Shown: piece after piece, positions 1 to 6,104 of the stretch
Position numbering within the stretch: the first letter of the stretch is position 1
Layout of the letters: each line of letters begins with the position of its first letter
NCBI GenBank assembly: GCA_900550145.1
Contig: URRF01000038.1
Location: forward strand, 1 to 11,889
DNA: 11,889 bases
Origin: an uncultured Mollicutes bacterium
GTDB taxonomy: Bacteria > Bacillota_I > Bacilli_A > RF39 > UBA660
Direction: 5' to 3'
Notes under the pieces: model-generated
What the model saw: only the letters and a program-made list of their open reading frames with translations
Told to the model about the DNA's origin: nothing
The model's database searches: none
Translations under genes and position numbers: made by a program

Positions 1-654
1 AAAACAATGTCATTCCCTCTGGTTAAATATATCATTTTTGACGAATATGTTATTGAGGAAACCCCCGGCAACAGATATTATAATGGATGGAATGAGCCGG
101 ACAGTTTCCTTAAAATATACCACACAATTGACCGTGAAGAGGACAGAGTGATTTGTTTCATGCTGGGTAACAACATCAGATTTCACAATCCTTATCACAT
201 GCACAAAGCTTTCAGGATTCCATACACAGAAAAAGGTAAAATTTGGTGTAGCGAAAATGTGCTGTTTCAAAATGCTGTTGCTTCTGGTGAGCTGAAAGAA
301 AAGAAAGCTAAATCTAAGTTTGTGCGCATGATAGAAAATACTGATTATGGAAAGTACGCTAACGATGGCGAATACATGAATGACAATTATTCGTTCATTG
401 AAGCTATGCATTCATCTGCTAGGTATGCAATGACTCTGGTGTATAATGGTGAAACGTATGGCGTTTATAATGATCTTAAAAATGGTGTTATTTACGTGTC
501 TGATAAAGTTGACGCTGATTGCAAACTTATTTATGCTCTTACTATTAATGACCACTCTGAAAATACCCTTTTGACTAAATCTAGACTCATTACTCAATTA
601 CAGTGGCTTGCAAATAACTACAAAATTGGAAACGTCAGATTCATTGATAGATAA
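1..654 (+). CDS. Phage DNA-packaging ATPase, phi29 gp16-like, C-terminal part (partial at window edge)
   Basis: This resembles the C-terminal two thirds of the phi29-family packaging motor ATPase (gp16), which pumps DNA into the prohead. What is visible: a Walker B-like IIFDEY about ten residues in, matching the IVFDEF region of phi29 gp16; then RVICFMLGNN and NPYHMHKAF, matching the RVRC-LSN-NPY region; then KFVRMIENTDYGKYA, LVYNGETYGVY and GVIYVSDK, matching the gp16 segments RFGRLIDGTEYGE, IVYNGFTLGVW and GLMYIDT; and VRFID near the end, matching its LRFDN. The Walker A half is missing. The frame is open through base 1, so the Met at base 7 is probably internal. Relative to phi29 the product also stops about 20 residues early. 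GC is markedly higher than in the genes that follow, and Leu CTG and Arg CGC/CGT codons appear. The family call rests on remembered sequence similarity. Whether this is prophage, relic or contig chimera cannot be told from here. Confidence 0.75.
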   Translation, partial: KTMSFPLVKYIIFDEYVIEETPGNRYYNGWNEPDSFLKIYHTIDREEDRVICFMLGNNIRFHNPYHMHKAFRIPYTEKGKIWCSENVLFQNAVASGELKEKKAKSKFVRMIENTDYGKYANDGEYMNDNYSFIEAMHSSARYAMTLVYNGETYGVYNDLKNGVIYVSDKVDADCKLIYALTINDHSENTLLTKSRLITQLQWLANNYKIGNVRFIDR

Positions 655-862
655 ATTTAATAATACTGATTTTGTTAATAATATGAGGTATTTGAAAGAT
701 GAAATAAGAAATAATAAATTAATTAATACAAAAGATGTTAAGAAATTATATGAAAATGAGGTAATACATAGATATATTGAAAATGAAAATATATTGGATT
801 TTCATATATATTATTTGAATAAGGAAATAAATAAACTAATAAATAATAAAATATGTAGGTGA
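608..862 (+). CDS. YlbF/YmcA-like short helical protein, 5'-truncated remnant
   Basis: This AT-rich reading frame ends in TGA at 860-862, only three bases before rsmD. From about base 644 it encodes a fully helical, charged peptide. Its C-terminal pattern (NEVIHRYIENENIL) resembles the NDKVADFKRAENEL stretch of Bacillus YlbF, a small regulator of RNA processing and competence/sporulation. In Bacillus, ylbF lies just upstream of ylbH/rsmD, so position supports the call. The 5' end is not credible: the TTG at 608 lies inside the phage-like gene with no ribosome binding site, and the first internal ATG (683) has none either. I read this as a host gene whose beginning was lost or replaced where phage-like sequence joins, around 630-650. 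YlbF proteins are normally longer (about 120-150 residues). The similarity is weak, so it could simply be an unrecognised short gene. Confidence 0.4.
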   Translation: MQITTKLETSDSLIDKFNNTDFVNNMRYLKDEIRNNKLINTKDVKKLYENEVIHRYIENENILDFHIYYLNKEINKLINNKICR

Positions 863-865
863 AAT

Positions 866-1417
866 ATGCGAGTAATAAGTGGAATATATAAACATATAAA
901 ATTAGATGGATATGATATAGATGTGATAAGACCGACTATGGACAAAGTAAAGGAATCTATGTTTGCTATGATATATGAGTATGTTTTTAATGCTTTGTGC
1001 TTAGATTTATTTAGTGGAACTGGTTCACTTGGAATAGAGGCATTAAGTAATGGAGCGAAAGAAGTATATTTTGTTGATAATAATAAGAAATCTTTGGATA
1101 TAACTAAGAGTAATATAAATAAATTAAAAACTGATAAAATTGTTCATACAATATTATCAGATTATATGTCTATACTAAAAAAATTTAGGGATGAAGGTAT
1201 TAAATTTGATATTATATTTTTAGATCCTCCGTATGGACAAATTAAAATAGAGAAGTTATTAAATAAAATAATTGAGTTAGATATATTAAATGATAATGGA
1301 ATAGTTGTATGTGAATATGAGTTTGAAAAGTTAGATGAAATATATGGATGTTTAGAATTGATAAAGGATAGAAAATATGGAAAAACTTCTTTGAAAATAT
1401 ATAAAAATAGGAGGTAA
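866..1417 (+). CDS. rsmD: 16S rRNA (guanine(966)-N(2))-methyltransferase RsmD
   Basis: This enzyme transfers a methyl group from S-adenosylmethionine to N2 of G966 of 16S rRNA in the small ribosomal subunit. The 183-residue product has the usual family length and order: MRVISG at the N-terminus, IRPTMDKVKESMF (21-33) for RNA binding, the SAM-binding motif I LDLFSGTGSLGIEAL (46-60), the acidic FVDNN (69-73) after the second strand, and the catalytic DPPYG (120-124) that marks N2-guanine/N6-adenine methylases. The ATG at 866 follows AGGTG (857-861), which overlaps the upstream stop. Its own stop TAA (1415-1417) directly follows the ribosome binding site of murG, so the two are co-transcribed. 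In Bacillus rsmD is followed by coaD; here coaD is absent and cell-wall genes follow instead. Confidence 0.93.
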   Translation: MRVISGIYKHIKLDGYDIDVIRPTMDKVKESMFAMIYEYVFNALCLDLFSGTGSLGIEALSNGAKEVYFVDNNKKSLDITKSNINKLKTDKIVHTILSDYMSILKKFRDEGIKFDIIFLDPPYGQIKIEKLLNKIIELDILNDNGIVVCEYEFEKLDEIYGCLELIKDRKYGKTSLKIYKNRR

Positions 1418-1419
1418 AT

Positions 1420-2484
1420 ATGCGCGTAATTATAAGTGCGGGTGGTACAGGTGGACATATATATCCTGCTTTATCTATAATAAATAAAATAAAACAAAGA
1501 GATAAAAATGCAGAAATATTATATGTTGGTACTACTAACAGGATGGAAAAAGATATTATACCAAAATATAATATTCCATATTATGCAATAAAAGTAACTG
1601 GTCTTGAAAGAAAATTATCTATTAATAATTTAAAAACATTAAAAAACTTTATATTTGCAGTTATAAAGATGAAAAAGAAAATAAAGGAATTTAAACCAGA
1701 TATAGTAATTGGTGTAGGTGGATATGTGACTGCACCTGTTATATATGCTGCTAAAATATGTAAAGTTAAAACAATAATACATGAACAAAATAGTGTTTTA
1801 GGTGTAACTAATAGATTTTTATCAAAATATGTAGATGCTGTTTTAGTATCTTTCCCTGATACTGTAGTAAAAGCAAAGAGAGTAGTTTATACTGGAAATC
1901 CGAGTTCAGAAGAACTTAATATACCTTTTTCAAAAAGTGAACTTGGTTTATCAAGTACAAAAAAATTAGTACTAATAGTTATGGGTTCTTTAGGATCTAA
2001 GGTTATAAATGATAGAATGAAGGAAATACTCCCTAAATTCAGTAATAAAGATTATGAGATTTTATTTATAACTGGAAAAGATTATTATGATGAATTCTCA
2101 TCACTAAAATTAGGAAAAAATATTAAAGTATTTGATTATATTGACAATATGAAGAAGGTATTTAAAAAAGTTGATGTAATGGTAAGTAGAGCAGGTGCTA
2201 CTACATTGAGTGAAATAATATCTTATAAAGTCGCAACTGTACTTGTACCTAGTCCATATGTAACTGATAATCATCAATATAAAAATGCAATGAGTTTAGT
2301 AAATAAAAATGCTGCATTGTTATTAGAAGAAAAAGATTTAAATTATGAAATATTAAGTAAGGATATAGAGGAGTTACTAAATAATAAGGAAAAAGTAAAA
2401 TGTATTAAAGATAATTTATCTAAAATGAAAGTGGTGGATAGTGCTTCTAAGATATATGATTTAATACAAGAAGTAATAAGGTGA
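1420..2484 (+). CDS. murG: UDP-GlcNAc:undecaprenyl-PP-MurNAc-pentapeptide GlcNAc transferase MurG
   Basis: MurG adds GlcNAc to lipid I to make lipid II at the inner face of the membrane, the last cytoplasmic step of peptidoglycan synthesis. The 354-residue product has the full GT-B fold signatures: GGTGGHIYPA (8-17) in the N-terminal acceptor domain, the second glycine loop GVGGY (98-102), HEQN (121-124) near the catalytic site, GSLGS (189-193) at the start of the C-terminal UDP-GlcNAc domain, and SRAGATTLSE (256-265), the donor-binding signature. The length is normal. The start at 1420 is fixed by a perfect AGGAGG at 1409-1414 and lies two bases after the rsmD stop. It ends in TGA four bases before murB, giving the murG-murB-divIB order also found in Bacillus. 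Confidence 0.96.
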   Translation: MRVIISAGGTGGHIYPALSIINKIKQRDKNAEILYVGTTNRMEKDIIPKYNIPYYAIKVTGLERKLSINNLKTLKNFIFAVIKMKKKIKEFKPDIVIGVGGYVTAPVIYAAKICKVKTIIHEQNSVLGVTNRFLSKYVDAVLVSFPDTVVKAKRVVYTGNPSSEELNIPFSKSELGLSSTKKLVLIVMGSLGSKVINDRMKEILPKFSNKDYEILFITGKDYYDEFSSLKLGKNIKVFDYIDNMKKVFKKVDVMVSRAGATTLSEIISYKVATVLVPSPYVTDNHQYKNAMSLVNKNAALLLEEKDLNYEILSKDIEELLNNKEKVKCIKDNLSKMKVVDSASKIYDLIQEVIR

Positions 2485-2488
2485 TTTT

Positions 2489-3391
2489 ATGATATTAGAA
2501 CGTGAGATAGAAAAAAGGAAAATAGGTAAGTGTGAAAAAAATATACCTATAAAAAAGATTACTACATATAAAGCAGGTGGTATAGCTAGTTTAATAGTGA
2601 CTCCAAAAAACAGAGATAAATTGTTAGAACTTTTGAAGTTGCTGAATGATAAAAATATAAAATATAAAATATTAGGTAATGGTTCAAATCTATTATTTTC
2701 GGATAAAGTTTATGATGGAGTTTTGATAAAACTAAGCGAATTAAATGAATGTGAAATAGACGATACAGTTATTAAAGTTGGAGCTGGATATAGTTTAATT
2801 GCACTTTCAATAAAAGCATCTAAATTAGGACTTACAGGAATGGAATTTGCAACAGGGATACCAGGAACTGTTGGTGGTGCAGTTTATATGAATGCTGGTG
2901 CATACAAATCCGATATGGGATATATAGTAAGTGAAGTAACAGCAATAACGCCTAATTTAGAGGTAATAACAATGTATAATAACGAACTTGGTTTTAAATA
3001 TAGAACTTCTTTCTTTCAAAGAAATCCTGGATATATATGTATTTCTGCAACAATTGTATTAAGACGTGGAGATAAAAAAATAATAAAAGAAATTATAGAA
3101 GAAAGAAGACAAAAACGTCTTATGACTCAACCACTTGAGTTCCCATCTGCAGGAAGTGTATTTAGAAATCCTGATGGAGATTATGCATGGAGATTAATTG
3201 ATGTATGTGGATTAAAAGGATATAGTATAGGTGGTGCTGAAGTAAGTAAAAAACATGCAAATTTTATAATAAATAAAGGTAATGCAACAGGAAAAGACAT
3301 ACATGATTTGATATTATATGTAAAAGAAACAGTAAAAAGAGAAACAGGTGTAGATCTTAAAATAGAACAAGAATTTGTAAATTGGGAGTAA
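2489..3391 (+). CDS. murB: UDP-N-acetylenolpyruvoylglucosamine reductase MurB
   Basis: MurB is an FAD- and NADPH-dependent cytoplasmic enzyme that reduces UDP-GlcNAc-enolpyruvate to UDP-MurNAc. The 300-residue product is of the short type II class typical of Firmicutes. Visible motifs are TTYKAGG (25-31), LGNGSNLL (62-69) for FAD binding, GIPGTVGGAVYMNAGAY (123-139), YRTSFFQ (171-177) and PSAGSVFRNP (219-228), whose Ser223 is the expected proton donor. Glu293 near the C-terminus is the likely counterpart of the second catalytic acid, although the usual LxxEVxxIG ending is altered to KIEQEFVNWE here. The ATG at 2489 follows AAGGTG (2478-2483), which overlaps the murG stop. The stop at 3389-3391 is two bases before the divIB start. 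Confidence 0.95.
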   Translation: MILEREIEKRKIGKCEKNIPIKKITTYKAGGIASLIVTPKNRDKLLELLKLLNDKNIKYKILGNGSNLLFSDKVYDGVLIKLSELNECEIDDTVIKVGAGYSLIALSIKASKLGLTGMEFATGIPGTVGGAVYMNAGAYKSDMGYIVSEVTAITPNLEVITMYNNELGFKYRTSFFQRNPGYICISATIVLRRGDKKIIKEIIEERRQKRLMTQPLEFPSAGSVFRNPDGDYAWRLIDVCGLKGYSIGGAEVSKKHANFIINKGNATGKDIHDLILYVKETVKRETGVDLKIEQEFVNWE

Positions 3392-3393
3392 TT

Positions 3394-4077
3394 ATGAAAG
3401 AGAATAAAAAAGAGGAAGTTGTAGTAAAAAGAAAATTTAAATTCGTAAAATTTCTAGTAGTAATTCTGATACTATATATAATTTTATTTCTTGGATATAA
3501 ATTATTTACAGCAAAAATAAAAAATATATTTATATTAAATAACAATTATTTAACAGATCAAGAAGTAATAGATGAAAGCGGTTTGAGAAATTATCCAAGT
3601 TTCTTATTAACAACAAAATATAAAATTAAAAAAAATCTACTAAAAAATAGTCTAATAAAAGAAGCAAAAATAAAAAAGAAATTATGGGGAATTATATATA
3701 TAGAAATATCTGAATATGAACCACTATTTATATATCAAGATAAAGTTATATTAGATAATGGTACGAAAATAGATAATAATGATTATATATTGCCAATATT
3801 AATAAATGATGTAAATGAAGAAATATTAACAAAATTTATAAACAAATACAAGGATATAGATAAGGAAATTAAAATGCAAATATCTGAAATAGAATATTTA
3901 CCGAATGATATAGATAAAGAAAGATTTTTATTCACAATGAATGATGGAAATTATGTATATATAACTATTTATAAGACATTAGCAATAAATGAATATAATA
4001 AAATATTACCTAACTTAGAAGGTAAGAAGGGCATTTTATATTTAGATTCTGGTAATTATTTTGAGATATTAAGTTAA
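3394..4077 (+). CDS. divIB: Cell division protein DivIB/FtsQ
   Basis: This is a bitopic divisome protein that links the septal wall machinery with the FtsL/FtsB pair. In the 227-residue product: a short Lys/Glu-rich cytoplasmic tail (1-16); one membrane helix (about 17-38, rich in Val/Ile/Leu); a POTRA domain (about 41-108) opening with IKNIFILNNNYLTDQEVIDESGL and closing with the typical YIEISEYEPLFIY; then an extracytoplasmic beta region with DNGTKID. A TTG at 3382 is also in frame, but I chose the ATG at 3394: it has GGGAG at 3384-3388 with correct spacing, whereas TTG would start inside murB without a Shine-Dalgarno. It is slightly shorter than Bacillus DivIB. It is the last gene of the operon, and the identification rests on domain order and the murG-murB-divIB context. 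No ftsA or ftsZ is nearby. Confidence 0.85.
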   Translation: MKENKKEEVVVKRKFKFVKFLVVILILYIILFLGYKLFTAKIKNIFILNNNYLTDQEVIDESGLRNYPSFLLTTKYKIKKNLLKNSLIKEAKIKKKLWGIIYIEISEYEPLFIYQDKVILDNGTKIDNNDYILPILINDVNEEILTKFINKYKDIDKEIKMQISEIEYLPNDIDKERFLFTMNDGNYVYITIYKTLAINEYNKILPNLEGKKGILYLDSGNYFEILS

Positions 4078-4086
4078 AGTAAATAG

Positions 4087-4112
4087 AACAAATATTATTA
4101 TTTGTTTTTTTT
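4087..4112 (+). terminator. Intrinsic terminator of the rsmD-murG-murB-divIB operon
   Basis: Stem AACAAAT (4087-4093) pairs with ATTTGTT (4100-4106) around the loop ATTATT, followed by a T run to 4112. It lies ten bases after the divIB stop. The stem is AT-rich and short, as in other low-GC genomes. Confidence 0.75.
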
Positions 4113-4113
4113 A

Positions 4114-4144
4114 TATCAAGAAAAGAACAAATGTTCTCTTGATA
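4114..4144. promoter_or_regulatory. Inverted repeat with an embedded SOS-box-like palindrome overlapping the -35
   Basis: The outer arms TATCAAG (4114-4120) and CTTGATA (4138-4144) pair, and after a three-base bulge AGAAC (4124-4128) pairs with GTTCT (4133-4137). The inner part reads GAAC-AAAT-GTTC (4125-4136). This matches the GAAC-N4-GTTC core, and also the R-N-R-Y centre, of the Bacillus LexA box. The -35 hexamer (4139-4144) is inside the right arm, so a bound protein would block RNA polymerase. In the related promoter at 11813-11838 the palindrome is broken (GAGC and TTTC), so LexA control is not a shared property of the cassette and may be coincidental. Confidence 0.4.
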
Positions 4145-4194
4145 AATAATGTGGGGAGGGAGTATAATAGATATATAGTATAAATAGAAGGAGA
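4121..4194 (+). promoter_or_regulatory. Promoter/leader cassette, copy 1 (broken G-tract spacer, 18 bases)
   Basis: The -35 TTGATA (4139-4144) and consensus -10 TATAAT (4163-4168) are separated by 18 bases. The spacer contains the G-rich GTGGGGAGGGAG (4151-4162), which looks like an interrupted version of the G14 run in copy 2. Transcription should start near 4175, giving a leader of about 27 bases. The ribosome binding site AAGGAG (4188-4193) stands eight bases before the ATG at 4202. Bases 4163-4194 are identical to 11858-11889. A TATAAA at 4179-4184 is too close to the ribosome binding site to be the main -10. Confidence 0.8.
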
Positions 4195-4201
4195 TAAGGA
4201 T

Positions 4202-5257
4202 ATGAGAAAAAAGAGAAATGCATTTACATTAATAGAATTATTAGCAGTAATAGTAATACTAGCAGTAATACTAGTAATATCAATACCAAGGATATTAGAT
4301 GTAATAGATGTATCAAAAAAAGATTCATTTAAAACATCAGCACAATTAATAGCAGATAGTGCAGAGAAGAAATATGTAGAAAATAAACTAAATAATATTG
4401 ATGAAGAAATAACATGTGAAAATGTAACAAAACTAAGTAAAGAGGATTATGAAAGTTGTAAAATAACTTTTGATAACGAAGGAAATGCAAAAGTAAATAT
4501 AAAAGGAAAAGGTAAATTTAAAGATTTAGCAATATGTAATGGAACAAAAACAAGTGTAGAATTAAGTGATACATGTTCAACTGATGCGAAGTATTTTGCT
4601 TACGAAGAAGTAGAAGGTGGAATATCAATAACAGGATATAGTATAGAAGGAGGAGTTGATGTAGTAATACCAGAGAAAATAAACGGAAAAACAGTTGTAG
4701 GAATATCTTCAAATGCATTTACAACAAGAGGTGTAACGCCAACTGGAATAAGTACAAATAAGATAGAATATAATATACAACCATTACATAGTAAAAAATA
4801 TAATTATGAAGTGGTTCCGTTAAAGGTTTCACTAGTAGGTTTAGGAATAACAAGTGTGACAATACCAAATAGTGTTACAAGTATAGGAAAAAGTGCATTT
4901 TTTGGTAATAACCTAACAAGCATAACCATCCCAGATAGTGTCACAAGTATAGGAAATGGTGCATTTGAAAATAATCAACTAACAAGTGTCACAATTCCAG
5001 ACAGTGTTACAAGTATAGGATCTTATGCATTTCGGGAAAACAAACTAACGAGTGTGACAATACCAACCAGTGTCACAAGTATAGGAAGTTGTGCATTTCA
5101 AAAAGAAAGTTTTTCTAATCCAAATTTAACAAAAATAATAAATAAAACAGGCAAATCATTTGATTGGGGATATATAGTAAATAATAGTTCTGGTTATAAC
5201 TTTGTAACAGGTACAGTTGTAAATAGTAATGGTAATGTTGAAGTAGTAAGTGAATAA
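4202..5257 (+). CDS. Prepilin-type N-terminus fused to BspA-like leucine-rich repeats (surface protein)
   Basis: A 351-residue predicted secreted or pilus-associated surface protein. Residues 1-28 form a class III signal: basic MRKKRN, then A7-FTLIE with the conserved Glu at mature position 5 (E12), then a hydrophobic helix (8-28). The cleavage-site residue is Ala rather than the usual Gly. Residues 29-125 form a pseudopilin-like helix and small domain with Cys 72, 86, 112 and 125. From about 141 an LRR_5/BspA cap begins (ITGYSIEGG...VVIPEKINGKTVVGISSNAF), followed after an irregular stretch by four 22-residue repeats (216-303, consensus LTSVTIPDSVTSIGxxAFxxNx) and a 48-residue tail. BspA-type repeats usually mediate adhesion to host matrix or other bacteria. 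It has its own promoter and terminator. No prepilin peptidase or pilus ATPase lies in the window. Function as an adhesin is inferred. Confidence 0.82.
   Translation: MRKKRNAFTLIELLAVIVILAVILVISIPRILDVIDVSKKDSFKTSAQLIADSAEKKYVENKLNNIDEEITCENVTKLSKEDYESCKITFDNEGNAKVNIKGKGKFKDLAICNGTKTSVELSDTCSTDAKYFAYEEVEGGISITGYSIEGGVDVVIPEKINGKTVVGISSNAFTTRGVTPTGISTNKIEYNIQPLHSKKYNYEVVPLKVSLVGLGITSVTIPNSVTSIGKSAFFGNNLTSITIPDSVTSIGNGAFENNQLTSVTIPDSVTSIGSYAFRENKLTSVTIPTSVTSIGSCAFQKESFSNPNLTKIINKTGKSFDWGYIVNNSSGYNFVTGTVVNSNGNVEVVSE
4847..5110 (+). repeat. Four tandem 66-base repeats encoding 22-residue BspA-type LRR units
   Basis: Units start at 4847, 4913, 4979 and 5045. Each encodes [IL]-TS-[VI]-TIP-x-SVTSIG-xx-AF followed by four variable residues. 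The stretch ACAAGTATAGGA recurs in every unit, so the units are similar in DNA as well as in protein and could gain or lose copies by recombination. Differences between units are partly synonymous. Confidence 0.9.
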
Positions 5258-5259
5258 TA

Positions 5260-5284
5260 AAAGAATCTTTTTTGAAGATTCTTT
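5260..5284. terminator. Bidirectional terminator between convergent transcription units
   Basis: AAAGAATCTT (5260-5269) pairs perfectly with AAGATTCTTT (5275-5284) around TTTTG. On the plus strand it lies two bases after the LRR gene stop. On the minus strand it overlaps the stop of the long PlsC gene and is followed by a T-rich stretch (TTTTATTATT). It can end both converging transcripts. Confidence 0.8.
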
Positions 5285-6104
5285 AATTTTCTCTTTTTAT
5301 TATTTCCCTTATTTCTTTTTTTAATTTCTCATTCGCATCTTCTAAACTCATTTTACCTATTTTAAATGGTTTAGCAAAAGTAATCTTTAAATTATTATTT
5401 AAGAATTTGTATTTACCAGTTATTGCATATGGAACTATAGTTGCATTAGTTTTTTCTGCAAAAGATACAACTCCATATTTAATAGGTAATAATAGACTGT
5501 TTTCGTATTCTTCATCTGTTATTATATTTTTATTAACAAATTCTTTTAATGATTTATCTACATTATATATTGATTTTTTAAACTCATTTCTTGATATTTT
5601 TTTATTATTTTTAAGTTCTAATAAAAGATTAATTTGAGATACAGTTGTTTGATTTTTTTTCATTAATTTCTTAAATTTTTTAAATTCAACTTCATCTTTT
5701 ACATATTCATATATTTCGTTTAATTTTTCATCTTTACAAACTAAACTATTTCTTGTACCCTCGGGATATATACCTAAAGCATATCCATTATTAAGTATAT
5801 CTAAGGCTATTTCTTTTGAAGTGCCACCATGATTCTCTCTATCTACAGAAATACATCCTGACTTTTTGAAAAACCATGCCATTTTACTATCAAAATATTC
5901 TTTCTTTGCCATATAATGAAGCATTCTTTTTGTAGATAGAATAGGTAAGCATTGATCATATAAATGTATATGATTGCCACAAACAATTATTGGACCCTCC
6001 TTTGGTATAAGATTAGTATTTTTAAATTTTGGTCTATAATATGCTAAGAAAAATAAACCTAATATATATTTTGACACATTATAAAATATTTTATTTTTTT
6101 CCAT
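5283..6104 (-). CDS. 1-acyl-sn-glycerol-3-phosphate acyltransferase (PlsC family) with a long helical insertion
   Basis: A member of the PlsC/LPLAT family, which places an acyl chain on a lysophospholipid at the membrane. In the 273 residues: an N-terminal membrane-associated helix, the catalytic NH-x4-D motif (H45, D50), GCISVDR (83-89), and substrate-binding YPEGTRN (113-119). After this, residues about 120-205 form an extra, Lys/Glu-rich and probably helical segment not present in the neighbouring paralogue. The conserved core resumes at LPIKYGVVSFAEKTNATIVPYAITGKYKF (206-234). The ATG at 6102-6104 is preceded by AGGAG (minus strand of 6111-6115) and lies inside the end of the ligase gene (14-base overlap), indicating translational coupling. 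It is the last gene of the minus-strand lipid operon. The exact acyl acceptor is not determinable. Confidence 0.85.
   Translation of the reverse strand: MEKNKIFYNVSKYILGLFFLAYYRPKFKNTNLIPKEGPIIVCGNHIHLYDQCLPILSTKRMLHYMAKKEYFDSKMAWFFKKSGCISVDRENHGGTSKEIALDILNNGYALGIYPEGTRNSLVCKDEKLNEIYEYVKDEVEFKKFKKLMKKNQTTVSQINLLLELKNNKKISRNEFKKSIYNVDKSLKEFVNKNIITDEEYENSLLLPIKYGVVSFAEKTNATIVPYAITGKYKFLNNNLKITFAKPFKIGKMSLEDANEKLKKEIREIIKREN

Noticed and set aside
10..411. Long reading frame on the minus strand opposite the phage-like gene
   Set aside because: It mirrors the gp16-like gene, has no ribosome binding site and no recognisable domain; the plus-strand frame matches a known family.
608..643. TTG at 608 as a true start of the YlbF-like gene
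   Set aside because: No Shine-Dalgarno precedes it and it lies in the phage-like coding sequence; the first dozen codons are phage sequence read in another frame.
3382..3393. TTG at 3382 as the divIB start
   Set aside because: It lies within the end of murB and overlaps the sequence that serves as ribosome binding site for the ATG at 3394.
4179..4184. TATAAA as an alternative -10 box in the cassette leader
   Set aside because: Transcription would start in or next to the ribosome binding site; TATAAT at 4163 has a proper -35 at 18 bases.
4169..4201. Riboswitch or structured leader ahead of the LRR-pilin gene
   Set aside because: The predicted untranslated leader is only about 27 bases and shows no stable fold.
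4847..5110. CRISPR-like or noncoding repeat array
   Set aside because: The 66-base units are contiguous, without spacers, and encode LRR units in frame.
5407..5637. Plus-strand reading frame opposite the long PlsC gene
   Set aside because: It is antisense to a gene with clear catalytic motifs and has no ribosome binding site or family resemblance.
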